From Perca fluviatilis (Eukaryota; Chordata; Actinopteri; Perciformes; Percidae), in NCBI RefSeq assembly GCF_010015445.1, contig NC_053120.1, forward strand, positions 12,293,597 through 12,357,596: a stretch of 64,000 bases of DNA, in the 5' to 3' direction. Positions within the stretch are counted from its first letter, which is position 1. Each line of letters opens with the position of its first letter. Positions 26,601-39,000 of the stretch are shown here, piece by piece. The notes beneath the pieces were generated by a model. That model was not told the DNA's origin. It made no database searches and was given only the letters and a program-made list of their open reading frames with translations. The position numbers and the translations under genes are program-made.

Positions 26601-29233
26601 GTATATATCCACACACAATGTACAGTACGTATGATTTGTGTGATATCTGTACTAGCAATATAGCCTATACAGAAGCACTGCAGAATCAGGTCTTAAGGAG
26701 TTTGGATAAGGATTCTTCAGCCATTCTGTCATTCTGTTTGTCCTCTATATATCCATTTTGTCTGCTTCAACCTGTCACACCTTCTGCTAGCAAGACAGGC
26801 ACATCTGGGGGCCTAGTGTGTGTGCGCGTGTCTCACCCTGATGGCTGGCAGGTAGTGGGAGGGGACTTCTATCATCTCAGTTGAGCCATATGCTCTCTCT
26901 GATTTCACTGCCTCAATAATCACCACCATTACTCATCTGCATACGCACACACGCACATATCCATACTGCCACACAAACTCAGTGATACACTCAAGGGCTT
27001 GTGACAGAGAAAGGACAAATTAACTAATTTGTCATGATGAACTTTACTTTGAAAGCAGCAAATAAACACACATGGCCAGCAACAAGTGAATTTGTACAGT
27101 TTTTGATTGATTGATTTTATTTGACTACTTAAATATAAAAAATATGAAACAGCACTCTGTGTCATACATTAAAAATACATAAATAGTCAGGGATAATACA
27201 ATACATCCCAATGACTTATTTCCATTGTGGTCCCTACAAACCTGCTTTGTTGTATTTGCCTCCCTGTCATCCCTTAACATTTTTTTAAGGGATGTCACAA
27301 GTGCTAAATATGCATTTACATTTTTCCAGTCGATTCCTCCATTTACCTTGCCTGGTTCCAGATCTCTAAATCGCTGCCCACATTTCCCATTTAATCAGCG
27401 TTTTATAAATGAACAGCTCATTAATGGTTGTTTCCCTGAGTTAGAGAGACAGTTGACCACCAATCAGAGCTCAGTAGGCAGAAAAAAGAATGGTGATGTC
27501 ATCTTCCTTCATAGCTAATTTGCTACCAAGCTACATCCATGAAAGATAGCGACAGAGAAATGGCCACAGAAAATGGTGACAAGCGCACACTTACACAGCT
27601 TATTGTAAGTCAACTAACCGAAATAACTCTTACATCAACATATTACTTTGATCTTTGTGAAAAGCATTACGTTTACTGCTCTTCGCATATGCTACAGCAA
27701 CTTCTGTGTTGACTGTGGTTATTCTTTGTACCTCTTTATTACTTAGCTGCTCATATACATTTGTTTCAAGAATGAATTACTGTTTTAAGAAGCTAGATAC
27801 CTTAAATATAAATGCTAAAAACATGATTGATCACACCTTTTACCCAAGCTTCTTACTTTCCAGTGTAGTACTTTTTCCTCTGATAAGGAGCATTTTACCA
27901 AATAGAAATAGCTGTGCATTTAAAAATGATTCATCCTCATTTCACCCTTACTGCAACTGTGTGGTTTTCCAGGCTAATTCATAGTGATTAGCAAGCTATG
28001 GGTCAATGAATTGTTAACTTCTCCCTGTGATGGAGATGTCTGTTGCAAACAATAATACAGCCAATTAAAGATGCAATCTGCTCAGTGGTCTTGGACTCAT
28101 CCGTCTCTGTCTTATTTCTTACTCCAGTCCGCCCCCTATTCATGCCTCCAACTATCTGAATATTTGTAACTAAGGACAAGGACGTAATGAATAATACTGA
28201 TACTCTCTGAAAGTAATTAAAAGTGTGTCCAGAAGAATTTGTACACTAGGGTGTGTAAAGAAAAATTATGATAAGATGATTGTATTTGAAAGGCATATCA
28301 TAGACTATACGTTGCAACACAGGATAAAATACACAGTGTGATGTCTTTTATAATTTTTATCCCACACCTAAATAGACCACTGTTGCACCAATTATGAGGG
28401 ATTTCATCCATGTCCAATTTGCTGCTCCAGCCCTCATTTTAATATGATCTCTGAGTGAGAGACAGGTGTTGGATCCATGTTAGAAATCTTGGGATAAAAG
28501 AGAGACGCCTTAGAATATCCATCACAAGACAGCAGCAGGCTAACTCTCCCCACCATAAATGAAGATGTCTGCGGTGGCAACAATCACCGGCCTTTAGTTA
28601 AGCTGCTCCTACCATCCATACTTCTCGTCTTCATTCTGGTACGGTTTGCTATCATCTGACATAAATTGGGACATTGGGTTCCCAACCTTCTAATAAGGTT
28701 GTCTTGTAGTGTCTTGTTTTATAGCCCATATGTAGTGAAGACAATAATGTTCAGAGTCAGAAAATGTTTATGTAGGGAAGTAGGGAAAAGAGAAAAGCAC
28801 AAATGGGGACAGGAGATTGGACAGACAAGTGGGAAGGAGGATGAAAATAGAGAAAGGAAGTCACAGAGGGGGGGGTGGGTGGGGTGTTGACAAAAACAGA
28901 GAAAGAGGCAGGCAGTTTTGTAAGCTGCGGATAGATAAAGACAGACTCTTTCTCCCTGGGAGGTGCTGTTTGGTGGGAAGCTTGAGGTTAACTATAGAGG
29001 TGTCATGTTTTAGACATAGCATTATCTAGAGTGAAGAGTACCTCTCCCCCACCATACGCAACTAGGTATCTAATGCATGTAGTGCACTCAAGTCTTTCTT
29101 CACAAGAAAAGGAGTCCAGCATCAATCTAGCAAAGTACATGGATAAGTCTTATGTTTCCCTTTTTCCTGCCTCTTTCTTGGGTATTTCATAATTTAACAC
29201 GGACTGACACAGCTCTTCTCTACCACCCACCAG
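26601..29233 (+). other. lrp8: lrp8 intron 10
   Basis: Donor GTATAT, acceptor ACCCACCAG. Near 27110-27240 is a stretch resembling the AT-rich 3' tail of a dispersed fish repeat (GATTGATTGATTTTATTTGAC), not classified. Otherwise no content recognised. Confidence 0.8.
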
Positions 29234-29458
29234 TGCTTACATCAACAAGGCCAGTGACTCCTCACAGCAGGTGACCCTCATCGACTCGCTCCACTCCCCC
29301 GAGGGTCTGGCCGTTGACTGGGTCCACAAGAACATCTACTGGACTGACTCTGGCAACAAGAGCATCTCCGTTGCCACAGGAGACGGCAGGAAGCGAAAAG
29401 TGCTGATAGCCACTGAGCTGACCGAGCCACGGGCCATCGCAGTGGATCCACACCAAGG
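29234..29458 (+). CDS. lrp8: lrp8 exon 11: YWTD propeller blades
   Basis: A 225-bp exon, phase 2-2, between ACCCACCAG and GTGAGA. It encodes (S)[20 protein letters not shown], then [39 protein letters not shown] and [16 protein letters not shown]. It contains the canonical IYWTD and LAVDW motifs and a possible N-glycosylation site, NKS. Confidence 0.96.
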
Positions 29459-30157
29459 GTGAGAGGGAGTTTTTTGACAAATGGACAAAGTGTATGAAGA
29501 TGGCAAAAGAGTTGAAGCAGAGGTAGGGAAGGATGGAGGCAGCGGGAAAGAGAGGGTGGTCGGACAAGCCTGTGGGCATTATTGTCATCTCTGAATAGAG
29601 AATGTTATTATAGAAAACATACATTTTGTCTAAAAGTAGGCTTTTAACTTACCATACCAACACTCTTTGTAGTGCTGCACTGTTATATTAAGGTTAAGCA
29701 GCTTAACAATTATTTGAAGATACAATGTGACTCTTGTCTGCTCTATCTGCCTCTTTCTCTTTGTCTCGGATGTCTTAAGTTCCCAAAAAAACTCTTTTCA
29801 CAACTCTACGAAGCTAGGCTAGCATAAAATACATGCAAATTAAGCCTAACTTACAAACAAACGCAGACACACACATTTAAAAGTGGCCCACGTTTCCAGT
29901 ACCAGCAGTTTTGCACAGTATCTACTTTCCTCAAGTGTCTTCAAGGTCTGTTTCAGAAGTAAAACTATTTGATTTTGTAGAGAATAGATTCAGTCGCATA
30001 TTAGTTGTCTTCTAAAAATTGACATTGACAAAAATGACATTGCACATACTTTTTGTATGTGCAATGTCATAGTCAATTCACTGCTCCTGAAAAGGGGCTC
30101 TTTTCGTATTTTTTTTTCTGAATTAGTAGTATTTTATTTGTATGTGTCTTTCCACAG
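29459..30157 (+). other. lrp8: lrp8 intron 11
   Basis: Donor GTGAGA, acceptor CTTTCCACAG. It contains a perfect 16-bp hairpin (30034-30070) about 90 bp before the next exon. Confidence 0.85.
30034..30070. repeat. Perfect hairpin, 16-bp stem and 5-nt loop
   Basis: ATGACATTGCACATAC at 30034-30049 is the exact reverse complement of 30055-30070, with TTTTT between. It sits in the polypyrimidine/branch-point side of intron 11. It could be a short palindromic duplication or a structural element; it is too short for a microRNA precursor. Confidence 0.75.
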
Positions 30158-30276
30158 GTTTATGTACTGGTCAGACTGGGGAGGTCAGGCCAAAATCGAG
30201 AAGGCTGGGATGAATGGAGTGGACCGACAAGTTCTGGTGTCCGAACACATCGAGTGGCCCAATGGAATAACCCTGG
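30158..30276 (+). CDS. lrp8: lrp8 exon 12: YWTD propeller blade
   Basis: A 119-bp exon, phase 2 in and phase 1 out, between CTTTCCACAG and GTAAGG. It encodes (G)[20 protein letters not shown], then [27 protein letters not shown] and IEWPNGITL are strongly conserved LDL-receptor family propeller motifs. Confidence 0.97.
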
Positions 30277-31952
30277 GTAAGGAAGGACAGAAAACGTGTA
30301 ACTTTGAACGTGCAAGACTCACTGAAGAGGGCAGAGAAAACTATAAGATGATACAGGGAACGAGAAATCAATCAGCTCTGAGAGCTGTTTTATAAACTAA
30401 GTTATTATGCTGATATTGGTTTTGGAGAGAGAGGGGGGGGGAGAAAGGATTTGAGTAAATACAATTCAAAGAAAGAGACTGAGAAAAACAAAAGAAAGAG
30501 AAACAGCAAGAGCTTAGAGAAAAAACAGTCTATGGGTGCTGCAACCCCTGAATGGCTTTTATTGTTAAAGCTCAGTTTGTGTCTAGCTCTCATCAATCAA
30601 GCCAGCGAACACGGGCCTCCAAATTAATAAGCCAGACGCTCTGTGCCGTCAATACCTCCCATCATCCCTTTCAACTCCTTCTGCGGCACCAACCAATTTC
30701 TCTCAGCTCTCCTTGCCTGAGGAGAAAGAGAGGCATGGAGTTGCCACACTCTGTGGAATTGAGGTGTCACTACATTTGTATGAAAACAAATTATTTTCAA
30801 GGCAAATGAGAGAGCTGGCCAGACCGCTGTGGAAGAAGGGGTGGATTATTTTCCCTTGGTCATGATTTCATACAGAACAGCGAACAGAACAGATTGTCTG
30901 AGTCAGGAGAGGTGAAGTTGTGAATGAAAATAAATGTTTTTTTCTGTTCTTTTTCTTCTTTGCCATGATAATGTTGAATTAGTTCAATTTTTTTTTTTTT
31001 TTACAGTTTTCTTTGACTTGCCTATTACATACTATGCATGTGATCAAACTCCTGCTTTTTTAAAGTCAACTTTTGTTTGGATTTCCTTGTCATATTAAAA
31101 GGGAAATAACAGTGTTGTTACTGCCAACATCATTGTGCCAACTTTGAATGTTACCTGAATGTATGCTAACAAAAATTTTCATTTTATTCGGATAATGTTT
31201 TGTTGGACAATGTTGTTCAAGAAAAAGTAATTGTTTTCTGCTCAACTTTCACCTAAGGGTTTAACGGCTGATTGAAAAAAGTAATTCATCTTTAAATAAG
31301 CACAGCGAGAAGAGTTTTTATTACCTTTTAGCTGCTGAATTAATGTCCATACTAATCATTTATTTTTTGGGGTTTTAGTTTTTCAAGGATGTCCCACTTC
31401 TGAGTTTAAAATAAAGTTGTGTTTTTTATTCTACAGCTTTGTTTGGACAATAAGAAATGTTTAATCTGAGAGGAAAGATGTGTACAAATACTGTATCCTG
31501 CACACCTGTTAAAAGCAAAGTCATACTTGGATTATGTCCCTTGCTGTCAAATTTGATGGAATCTTCAATTTCTGAATCTAAATTTTCAAGTCCACCAGAG
31601 CGTTTCTTTGTTGTCCATAGCAAGAGCACAAAAATGGAGTCCTAAAGTAAACAACATTGGGGACCGATACATGGTGATGCAATGTGTTCCTTTATCTTAA
31701 CTCCAGCAAGACTAGTCAATTTGCTCAAGGGCACATATATTTCCCCCCGCAAACAAGTCAACTGGCAATATTACAATCACATCTGTGTTTTCTCAGCGCA
31801 GGGCCTCAGCCGTCATGTCAAAGAAGATTGATGGTGTGGCTACTGGGCCATTACATTCATATACCTCTCACCCTAGGCCTTTTCTCGTAAAATGACCTCT
31901 CTCTCTCCATTTATCTCCATACCTCCATCCTTTTTTCTCTTCCTTGGTTTTG

Positions 31953-32011
<59 letters not shown>

Positions 32012-32022
32012 CATCTTCTCAG
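30277..32022 (+). other. lrp8: lrp8 intron 12
   Basis: Donor GTAAGG. The 3' end is a (CT)n microsatellite (31953-32009) that doubles as the polypyrimidine tract of the acceptor CATCTTCTCAG. Nothing else recognised. Confidence 0.85.
31953..32009 (+). promoter_or_regulatory. lrp8: (CT)n microsatellite serving as splice-acceptor pyrimidine tract
   Basis: About 55 bp of CT with one TT interruption ends 13 bp before the exon 13 start at 32023. The acceptor reads (CT)n-CCATCTTCTCAG. The location is direct observation; an effect of repeat length on splicing is inference. Confidence 0.75.
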
Positions 32023-32162
32023 ACTTGTCTAACAGGCGTCTGTACTGGGTGGACTCCAAGTTGCACCTGCTGTCCAGTGTGGATCTGAATGGGGACAACC
32101 GCAAAGTGCTTCTGTCCTCCCATCACCATCTGGGACACCCCTTCGCCCTCACTGTGTTCGAG
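32023..32162 (+). CDS. lrp8: lrp8 exon 13: YWTD propeller blade
   Basis: A 140-bp exon, phase 1 in and phase 0 out, between TCTTCTCAG and GTATGG. It encodes (D)[20 protein letters not shown], then [20 protein letters not shown] and [18 protein letters not shown] is the LDL-receptor family propeller signature. Confidence 0.97.
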
Positions 32163-32907
32163 GTATGGAAGGATCTCAGAATGCTGGTTATGTGTTTGCA
32201 GAAGAAGTCAAATTTACTACACTATGCTTTTACGTATTATCCCATTAACTGCAGGTTTTATCCATTTTTTTACTACTACTTAAGTATTTCCCATTTTCCA
32301 GAGCACACCAAATTATTTAGATTGGTTTCCTTCATTCAGTGTAATAGTTGCTTTTAGTTTATGCTGGAATGTTGTGAAAAGTGAGTCACAGAGACTCTTA
32401 ACTGCACTCTTGCAAAGGTATAGCCTAACCTTTATAAATAAGGGTTCTCTTAAGCAGCCAAATATCCAGTAGTATGGGTTTCCACAAGCAGTCAAGCACA
32501 TTTTAGCATTTGAAATATATAAGAGCCCCACTGTGGTATTTAGCCAGATATGAAGTATCTTAATCATATATATATATCCTGAACAAATTTTGGCATGAGG
32601 ATAAAATCAGTTTCAAGCCAGCATAAATGAAACTGAGGACAATATTAAAAGAAAACAAGGGAATGCTAACCTCGAAATACAATATATTTATTTTCAATTT
32701 CCCACAATGGAACCTGGCATAGATTGCCTGCACACCGCCAAGTGTCTCTACCTCAAAGGCAAACAAGATGCTTACGTCCTTATTTGACCTCCAAAGGTAA
32801 ATAGACACAGAAAAATAGGTCTGTCCTCACTTATCTTTGCCTCCTCATATCTTGTTTGTTGGTTCCCATCTTGGCAGTGTATTTTTTTTATTTTTGCTGA
32901 GCCAAAC

Positions 32908-33616
32908 TTAAAGGGTAACTACCGTTTTTTTTCTTTCAACCTGGACCTATTTTCCTATGTTTTTGTGTCTAAGTGACTGTTGGGAACAACAATCTTTGAA
33001 GTTGGTCCAGTATTAAGCAAGATCGCTGCAGTTGGCATCGGCGAAATAAGCTACAATGCAAGTTACTAGGGCAACAGTAATTTTAGCATCGTAAAATACA
33101 CTTCATTCAAAGTCAAAAAAATAAAACTATGAAAAGCCATTTTGGGTCATCTTTTCCAACCATCACAACTAGTTTTGGTTGAAATAAACACATAGTTTAC
33201 CAATTCATATGTGAAAATATATTTGTTCTATACACGTATTGCTTTTTTAAATGGAGTCTGGTGGGTTCAGCGCTAGCGACTTCAGAGCTGTTTCTGGTTA
33301 AACAGAAAGGTCTCAGAGAGGTTTTAAAGGTCTATCTCTGAAGGGATCCTTTCCATAATGTTGATAATGTTGTCAGACACTTAGAATATTAATCAGAGCC
33401 TGTCAGTGGCAAAACGAGCACTTTTGTGAAGGTAAATACAAGCTGGACAATTGCCCTATTAACTAACATTGTAGCTTGTTTCGCCGCTGCTGACTGCAGC
33501 GTTCTCGCTTAATACTGGACCAATGTCATAGATTATTGTTACCATCAGGCATTTAGGCACAAAAACATAGGAAAATAGGGTCCAGGTTGAAAAAAAAAAA
33601 CGGTAGAACCCTTTAA
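32908..33616. mobile_element. Foldback MITE with long terminal inverted repeats and TTAA target
   Basis: The element proper is 32912-33612 (701 bp). Its first and last ~190 bp are near-identical inverted repeats, starting AGGGTAACTACCGTTTTTTT and AGGGTTCTACCGTTTTTTTT; both arms include the string CCTATTTTCCTATGTTTTTG. TTAA flanks both sides (32908-32911 and 33613-33616). TTAA duplication points to the piggyBac or Kolobok superfamily. There is no transposase frame, so it is non-autonomous. Confidence 0.85.
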
Positions 33617-34639
33617 GCAATGGGCATGAGTTTTAGCTGTTAGTTTTTTAACTAGAGTTGTCAGAGAGGTTGACTGAGAAGAAATGTTAAATGGAGATGT
33701 TTTAAAGTATAGTAGCAAGATAAACCCAGAGAAGGAATCCATTTTCAAGGACTGACCAGTGTAGAGTCACAGGAGAGTACAGCAATCGATGAAACTAATT
33801 TGGGTGTATTTATTAAGGCAGGAGTGAGTCTGTTAGAGCCCATCAAGTATAGATGATGTGGAAAAGAGAAGCAGGGGAGAGCAGAGCAAGGATGAAGGCC
33901 AGAAAGAGGGAGGTGAAATGTGATCAGTTGGATGTGCTTTATCCATTCCTCTCTTTGCTGCACACACTGTGATGAGAAGCAAAGGGAAGAGGGGACATCC
34001 ATCATGTCCAGCTGAGTGTGCCTGCATGTGTGCTCAGATGCGTATGTGTAAAAAAAGCCCGTTTCAGGCAGGCAGTGAAAGTTCATCCCTGGAGATTAAT
34101 AGCCCTCAGCTCTTCTGGTCTTTGTTCTGTTCTGGTTATGATACAGACCAAATTAAAAATCCTTTAGCGGTGCAGCAGATTGTCTTGGTCCTGACCGACC
34201 GATAATGGGAAGTTTGTTTCTTTGGAGTTGCCTGGTTCAAGTTGTACCTTTTTTTTTTTGTCCATTTAATTTAGTTTGTCTTATCTGGGAAATGAGCCTG
34301 AAGGGAGCACTTTTGACTCAGGGTCTGAGTCTGCGTTAAACTGCTTACTCGGCTCGGTTTAGCCCAGTTGTGTGACATGCCATACTTTACACCAGATACA
34401 TGTAGTGGTGCAGCATTTATTGACATGAGGGTGATGATAAAAATAATAATGGATCATTAAATCCAATTTTGACCCCTTCTGATTCAGTAGTACTAAATTG
34501 GCAGCGATTACAAAATAATTGTTATTTTTGATGAGGTATATATATATATATGATTTTTGTTTTATCATATGACAGTACACTGAATATCTTTGTGTTTTGG
34601 ACATTTGATCGTATAAAACTTTCCAAATGACTACATTAC

Positions 34640-34750
34640 CTCTGGTTGTAACAGGCATTTTTCTTTATTTTCTAAAATTGCATAGACCAAAACGATTTAT
34701 TGACAAAACAATTGGCAGATTAATCGCTACTTAAAATAATAATTAGTTAT
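34640..34750. mobile_element. Degraded hAT-like short repeat
   Basis: ACAATTGGCAGATTAATCGC and nearby TAATAATTAGTT strings resemble the widespread fish repeat built on AATCGATTAATCG. No end repeats or target duplication could be fixed. Confidence 0.25.
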
Positions 34751-36216
34751 CTTTATGTATAAGAAATGTTCAGAAAGTAACATTTACCTTTACTCTTCTC
34801 ATTAAGGTTAAATGGGAAGATCACAAAAATAACATTTACGGGGTCATATGTAAAACTTTGTGCAATTGTTGCCAATTATTGTGAGTGGGATTAACCTTTC
34901 CTTACATACATTAGTACAAAAGCATACAATCACCACATAGGCATTCCTTTTCTATTCATACCCAAACAACAGGCCTTTTGAGGATGTGAAAGATATGAGG
35001 TTTTAGAAATTTGAGTTTTAAAGTATGTCTTATGGCCTGCACAGCCCCTTATATTTTGTATATTAAGTTATTCCACTTGAGCATATCATCTGCAAACTTT
35101 CTTAACACTTCAGGGGAAAGACACGGGGTTCCCATATCAAAGTCTGAAAACCCCACCACCACCGAACATACACATACAAACACCTCCAGTCAGTGTCCAC
35201 CCCCTGCCTCGACACCAAACCCTGAGGAAATATAGATTGCAGAGGCATGCAGAGAATAGCGTTTTCCCTTTATCTGGCTTTAGTATCATTACATTATTTT
35301 CCCACTCTTAGAGAAGAAGATGAGATGAGTTTGGCAATCGAAATAAAAACAGTCAGGAAGAAAGAAAAACAATGGTGCAAGGCACAATTGAATTTAAACA
35401 GGTCCCAAAGGCCCTGCACACCCACACAGGTGTTTTCATTTATTTGATTTGGTTCGACCTCTGCTCAGGTTTAAGGTGGGTGGAGCTATGCTGGGAATTA
35501 CACGACCTCACCAAACTACAGTTTACAACAAACTAACGCGGCAGTCACATGACAAAGTGACATTCGTTCGTCCACATGAAATCGGTGGGGCCAGAAACTT
35601 GGTGATATAGTGACTACTCGCAGGGCTAGTTGGTCGAACTGCTATAGACGGCAAGCTAACGGTTAGCTCGCTAGCCGGCCCAGCTAAGATAACACTCGTC
35701 AGTAAAATTAGCTTTCAGAACCTCTTCTGGCACTTTATCCACCATTGCATACCAGTTCCTTAGAAAAAAAGTAATTCAAGATGGAAAATAAAGCCCTCGC
35801 AGATGCTAACATGCGAACAATCAGTTAGCAAACTCCGTAGCTTGTTAGCTTAGCTTGGTCATTAATTAAAAAATAAGTTCACTGAGTAATGAAAAGACAC
35901 GGGAGGTTAAATCAAAACGAATGGTGCAACAGAGCTAATAAGCTACAATAACTTCCTCTATTTTGGACTCTCCATCAGAATGAATTGATTCCATCACAAA
36001 ATTTCATAGTTTTAAATCCTGGGTAGGCCTTTAAAGTCATATTTAAAATTGCATACTGTAGCATCCAGCACCAAAAAAGGATACACTGTCAAAAATCTGA
36101 CTGAGATTATGAGGAAAATATTGACTGTATAGACGGTAGACAGTGTGACTTTGCTTGTCAAAGTCAGCCAGAGCTGGTTGTTACTGACACCAAAAAAGGA
36201 CACACATTCATCAGTC

Positions 36217-36688
36217 ACACAGGGATTAGTCTCGCTTTGCCAGACCTTCCTTCACAGCGCTGCGAAGGAGGGTCTGGCTAGTCTACATAGCATCCCGGGA
36301 TGGGAGAGAAACACACTCTGGTTTAGTGGCATGTCTTTAAACCAATCACAATCATCATGAATGGCGCATAGGACTAAGCTCCAGTGGCGCTGCAAAATAG
36401 CCTCAGGAAGGAACTTGTTTTGGTGGAACGTGTACGTTCACAAGTTGTTTTAGTCGTGCACCAGAAAGATTTGACAGATAGTCTAACTAGCTGTCTGGAT
36501 TTACCCTGCAGATATCTGAGGAGCAGTTAACCATAGTCCTCATAAATCGATCAGAGATTAAAATTACAACACAAAGAAAGCATTAGGCAACCGAAATCCG
36601 GCAGAAAAGAAGTACATACGGCAAAATTTCCAGCGGCAAAGGGGCAATCCCGGGAGTTGAAAGTCGTGGATATAGAATACACAGGGAT
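36217..36688. mobile_element. Dispersed teleost repeat with 10-bp flanking duplication
   Basis: The body (36227-36678) begins TAGTCTCGCTTTGCCAGACC, a start I recognise as a very common perciform interspersed repeat. It has a near-palindrome: GCCAGACCTTCCTTC pairs with GAAGGAGGGTCTGGC across a short GC loop (about 36239-36279). ACACAGGGAT occurs immediately on both sides (36217-36226 and 36679-36688), as expected of a target duplication. I found no matching terminal inverted repeat, so the class is left open. Confidence 0.7.
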
Positions 36689-38502
36689 CAATTAAATGAA
36701 TGAGAGTCTAAGTGAATATTACTAGACCACTGCTTTAACAGAATAGTGAGGAAAATGTCAATCAAGCCTTATCTGTCAACACCCAGAGTCCAGATAAGAG
36801 GTCTTATCAGCTCAAATAACTAGAAACACCTGTGTGGGTGTGCCATGCATGTGAAAAGGCTTTAACACTCTTCTGCAGCTTAGTGGAGATTAACACAAAA
36901 TGTGTCCTCATATCATTCGGTTCCTACACAGATTTAACACCAAGCATATGTTCATAACTTCGGATAATAACAACAAATAAATACACATAAAACCCTAACA
37001 ATCAAAGGCTCCGAAAGTGTTGGCTTTGTTTGAGCTTTCATTTGTAGTTTTCTGGCATGACATCTAAGTATCAGGCAGATGTGTCAGTCAAAAAGGGCTC
37101 AGCATTTGTTAGACGGTCCTTCTGGGACAAAAATCATGACAAAATCATCAAAGGCTGTCCTCTCCTTGACCCGTAGAAGACTTTGTATCCATTTAGATGT
37201 AGTCTCACCCCCTTGACAACCACAGACATACACAGCTATGACTGAGGTGATGCAATGTTGTGTTCAGGAGAGCTTTTGCATTTGCCTGTGTCTACAGTAC
37301 GTTCTGTGTGTGGAAGAGTCGCCTTGATCTAGCAGTGAAGAGCAATGACCTTCTCAGTTCTGCATTGCTGTTTGAAGCTTTCAGTGTGAGAAAAGGTGAC
37401 AGATGCAGAGAGACGGAGACCGAGAAAGACATCCGCAGAGACAGAAAGGCAAAGGGAGAGATGAAATGATAGATTTGAGTATTGCTTTATCAACATGGCT
37501 GATATTTGTCTTTCATTGTTTCAGCGCTGCTGTCATATGAGTAAAGGTCATCTGAATCTGAGTGAAGGGGAGATGGAGCGATAGAGAGCTCAGTGAAAGA
37601 TGGAAAAGGAGAAAGTGAGAGAAAGGTTAAATCAGCTGATAACACCAGCACAAATGGAGAGTGTGGATTACAGCTATGACTGAAGCAGACACAGAGATAC
37701 ACACGTACATATATACACACACACCAGGCAAATCTGTGGCCGGACCCCTACAGGTCGGTGCCCTTTAGAAAGACCATGCAACTGTTACAACTATACAGGC
37801 CATCTTTCCATCTCCCACTCACCTCCTGATAGGCCCTCAAGAGCTGTGTGTTTTCTCTTGCTGTCATTTAGTGTGTTTCTTAATTGATGTGTGTCTGCAT
37901 AGATGAAGCAGTCTGCAGTTGCCATGGAAACCAATTTTCATAACCATTTGTGCAGCTTATACTGTAGTGTCCCTAAAGAGAATTGTGAGTAGGTCTTAGA
38001 GAGAGGAAGAGAAATCGAAAGCAAAAAAAGAAAAAAGCTAAAGTGAAAGTTGAGACAAGATCAACCTTATGCAAGTGCCAATATTGTGTAGTGGCCACAC
38101 AGGTTATTACAACCCCCGCTTTCATCACGTGAGGCACAATGGCCCGAAAAGCATTTTTGCCATACACAGTCATTGGAAAAGAACTGACTTTTTTAGCTAT
38201 GCTACAAACACATCGTACGCCCAGCCAAATGTCGAACTACATCCAGCTTTGCACTGATCATAAACCCAAGTTGTTTTAAGCATTTACAATAATTTAGCAG
38301 TGTTTTTTCTCAAGAAAAGAGGACTCCCTGTGGAGGAAAAAAAGTTATTTACTCTTAAACCCCACTTTCGTTGCGTTTGTCCACTGTGTGCTGAGGAGGT
38401 GAAACTAATGATTAAAGATTTGATCTTTTTTTCCTGTCTTTTCTTTTTTACGCGTGTGTACTGATGTATTTCTTTAAAGTCTCTCTCTCTGTTTTTGTTC
38501 AG

Positions 38503-38644
38503 GATCACATATATTGGACCGACTTGGAGGATGAAACGATATACAGTGCCAACCGACTGACGGGACATGATGTGGCAAAGGTGGCAGAGCACCTCAACAA
38601 CCCCCTGGACCTGGTGGTGTTTCATGAACAGAGGCAGCCCAAGG
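38503..38644 (+). CDS. lrp8: lrp8 exon 14: last YWTD propeller blade
   Basis: A 142-bp exon, phase 0 in and phase 1 out, between TTTGTTCAG and GTAAGA. It encodes DHIYWTDLEDETIYSANRLT, then GHDVAKVAEHLNNPLDLVVF and HEQRQPK. IYWTDLE-E-I-SANRL and LNNP-D-V-FHE match LRP8. Confidence 0.97.
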
Positions 38645-38880
38645 GTAAGACATGCAGCAACAAAAATATGACATAGACATGTTTGGTGCTTTTTTTGTTT
38701 CTAGGCCTGTAGCAGCCATAGCGAACTGATTAGATGAGGAGCTACAGGTGATGGGCTTGAATTGCAAATTGGGGATAATGGGCTCTGGTCATAGTCCATG
38801 TACTATTCTCATTGGTATATAATTCCCAACAAAACATTACCCTGAGCAGAGGTTATAATCAAACAAAATAAGTTAAAACA

Positions 38881-39000
<120 letters not shown>

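Larger units (their letters stand above)
32163..38502 (+). other. lrp8: lrp8 intron 13
   Basis: Donor GTATGG, acceptor TTTTTGTTCAG. A 6.3-kb intron with a TTAA-flanked foldback element (32912-33612), a 452-bp dispersed repeat with 10-bp flanking duplication (36227-36678) and a degraded hAT-like piece near 34640-34750. About 35460-36000 is a GC-richer stretch of probable repeat origin without clear ends. No exon was seen. Confidence 0.85.
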
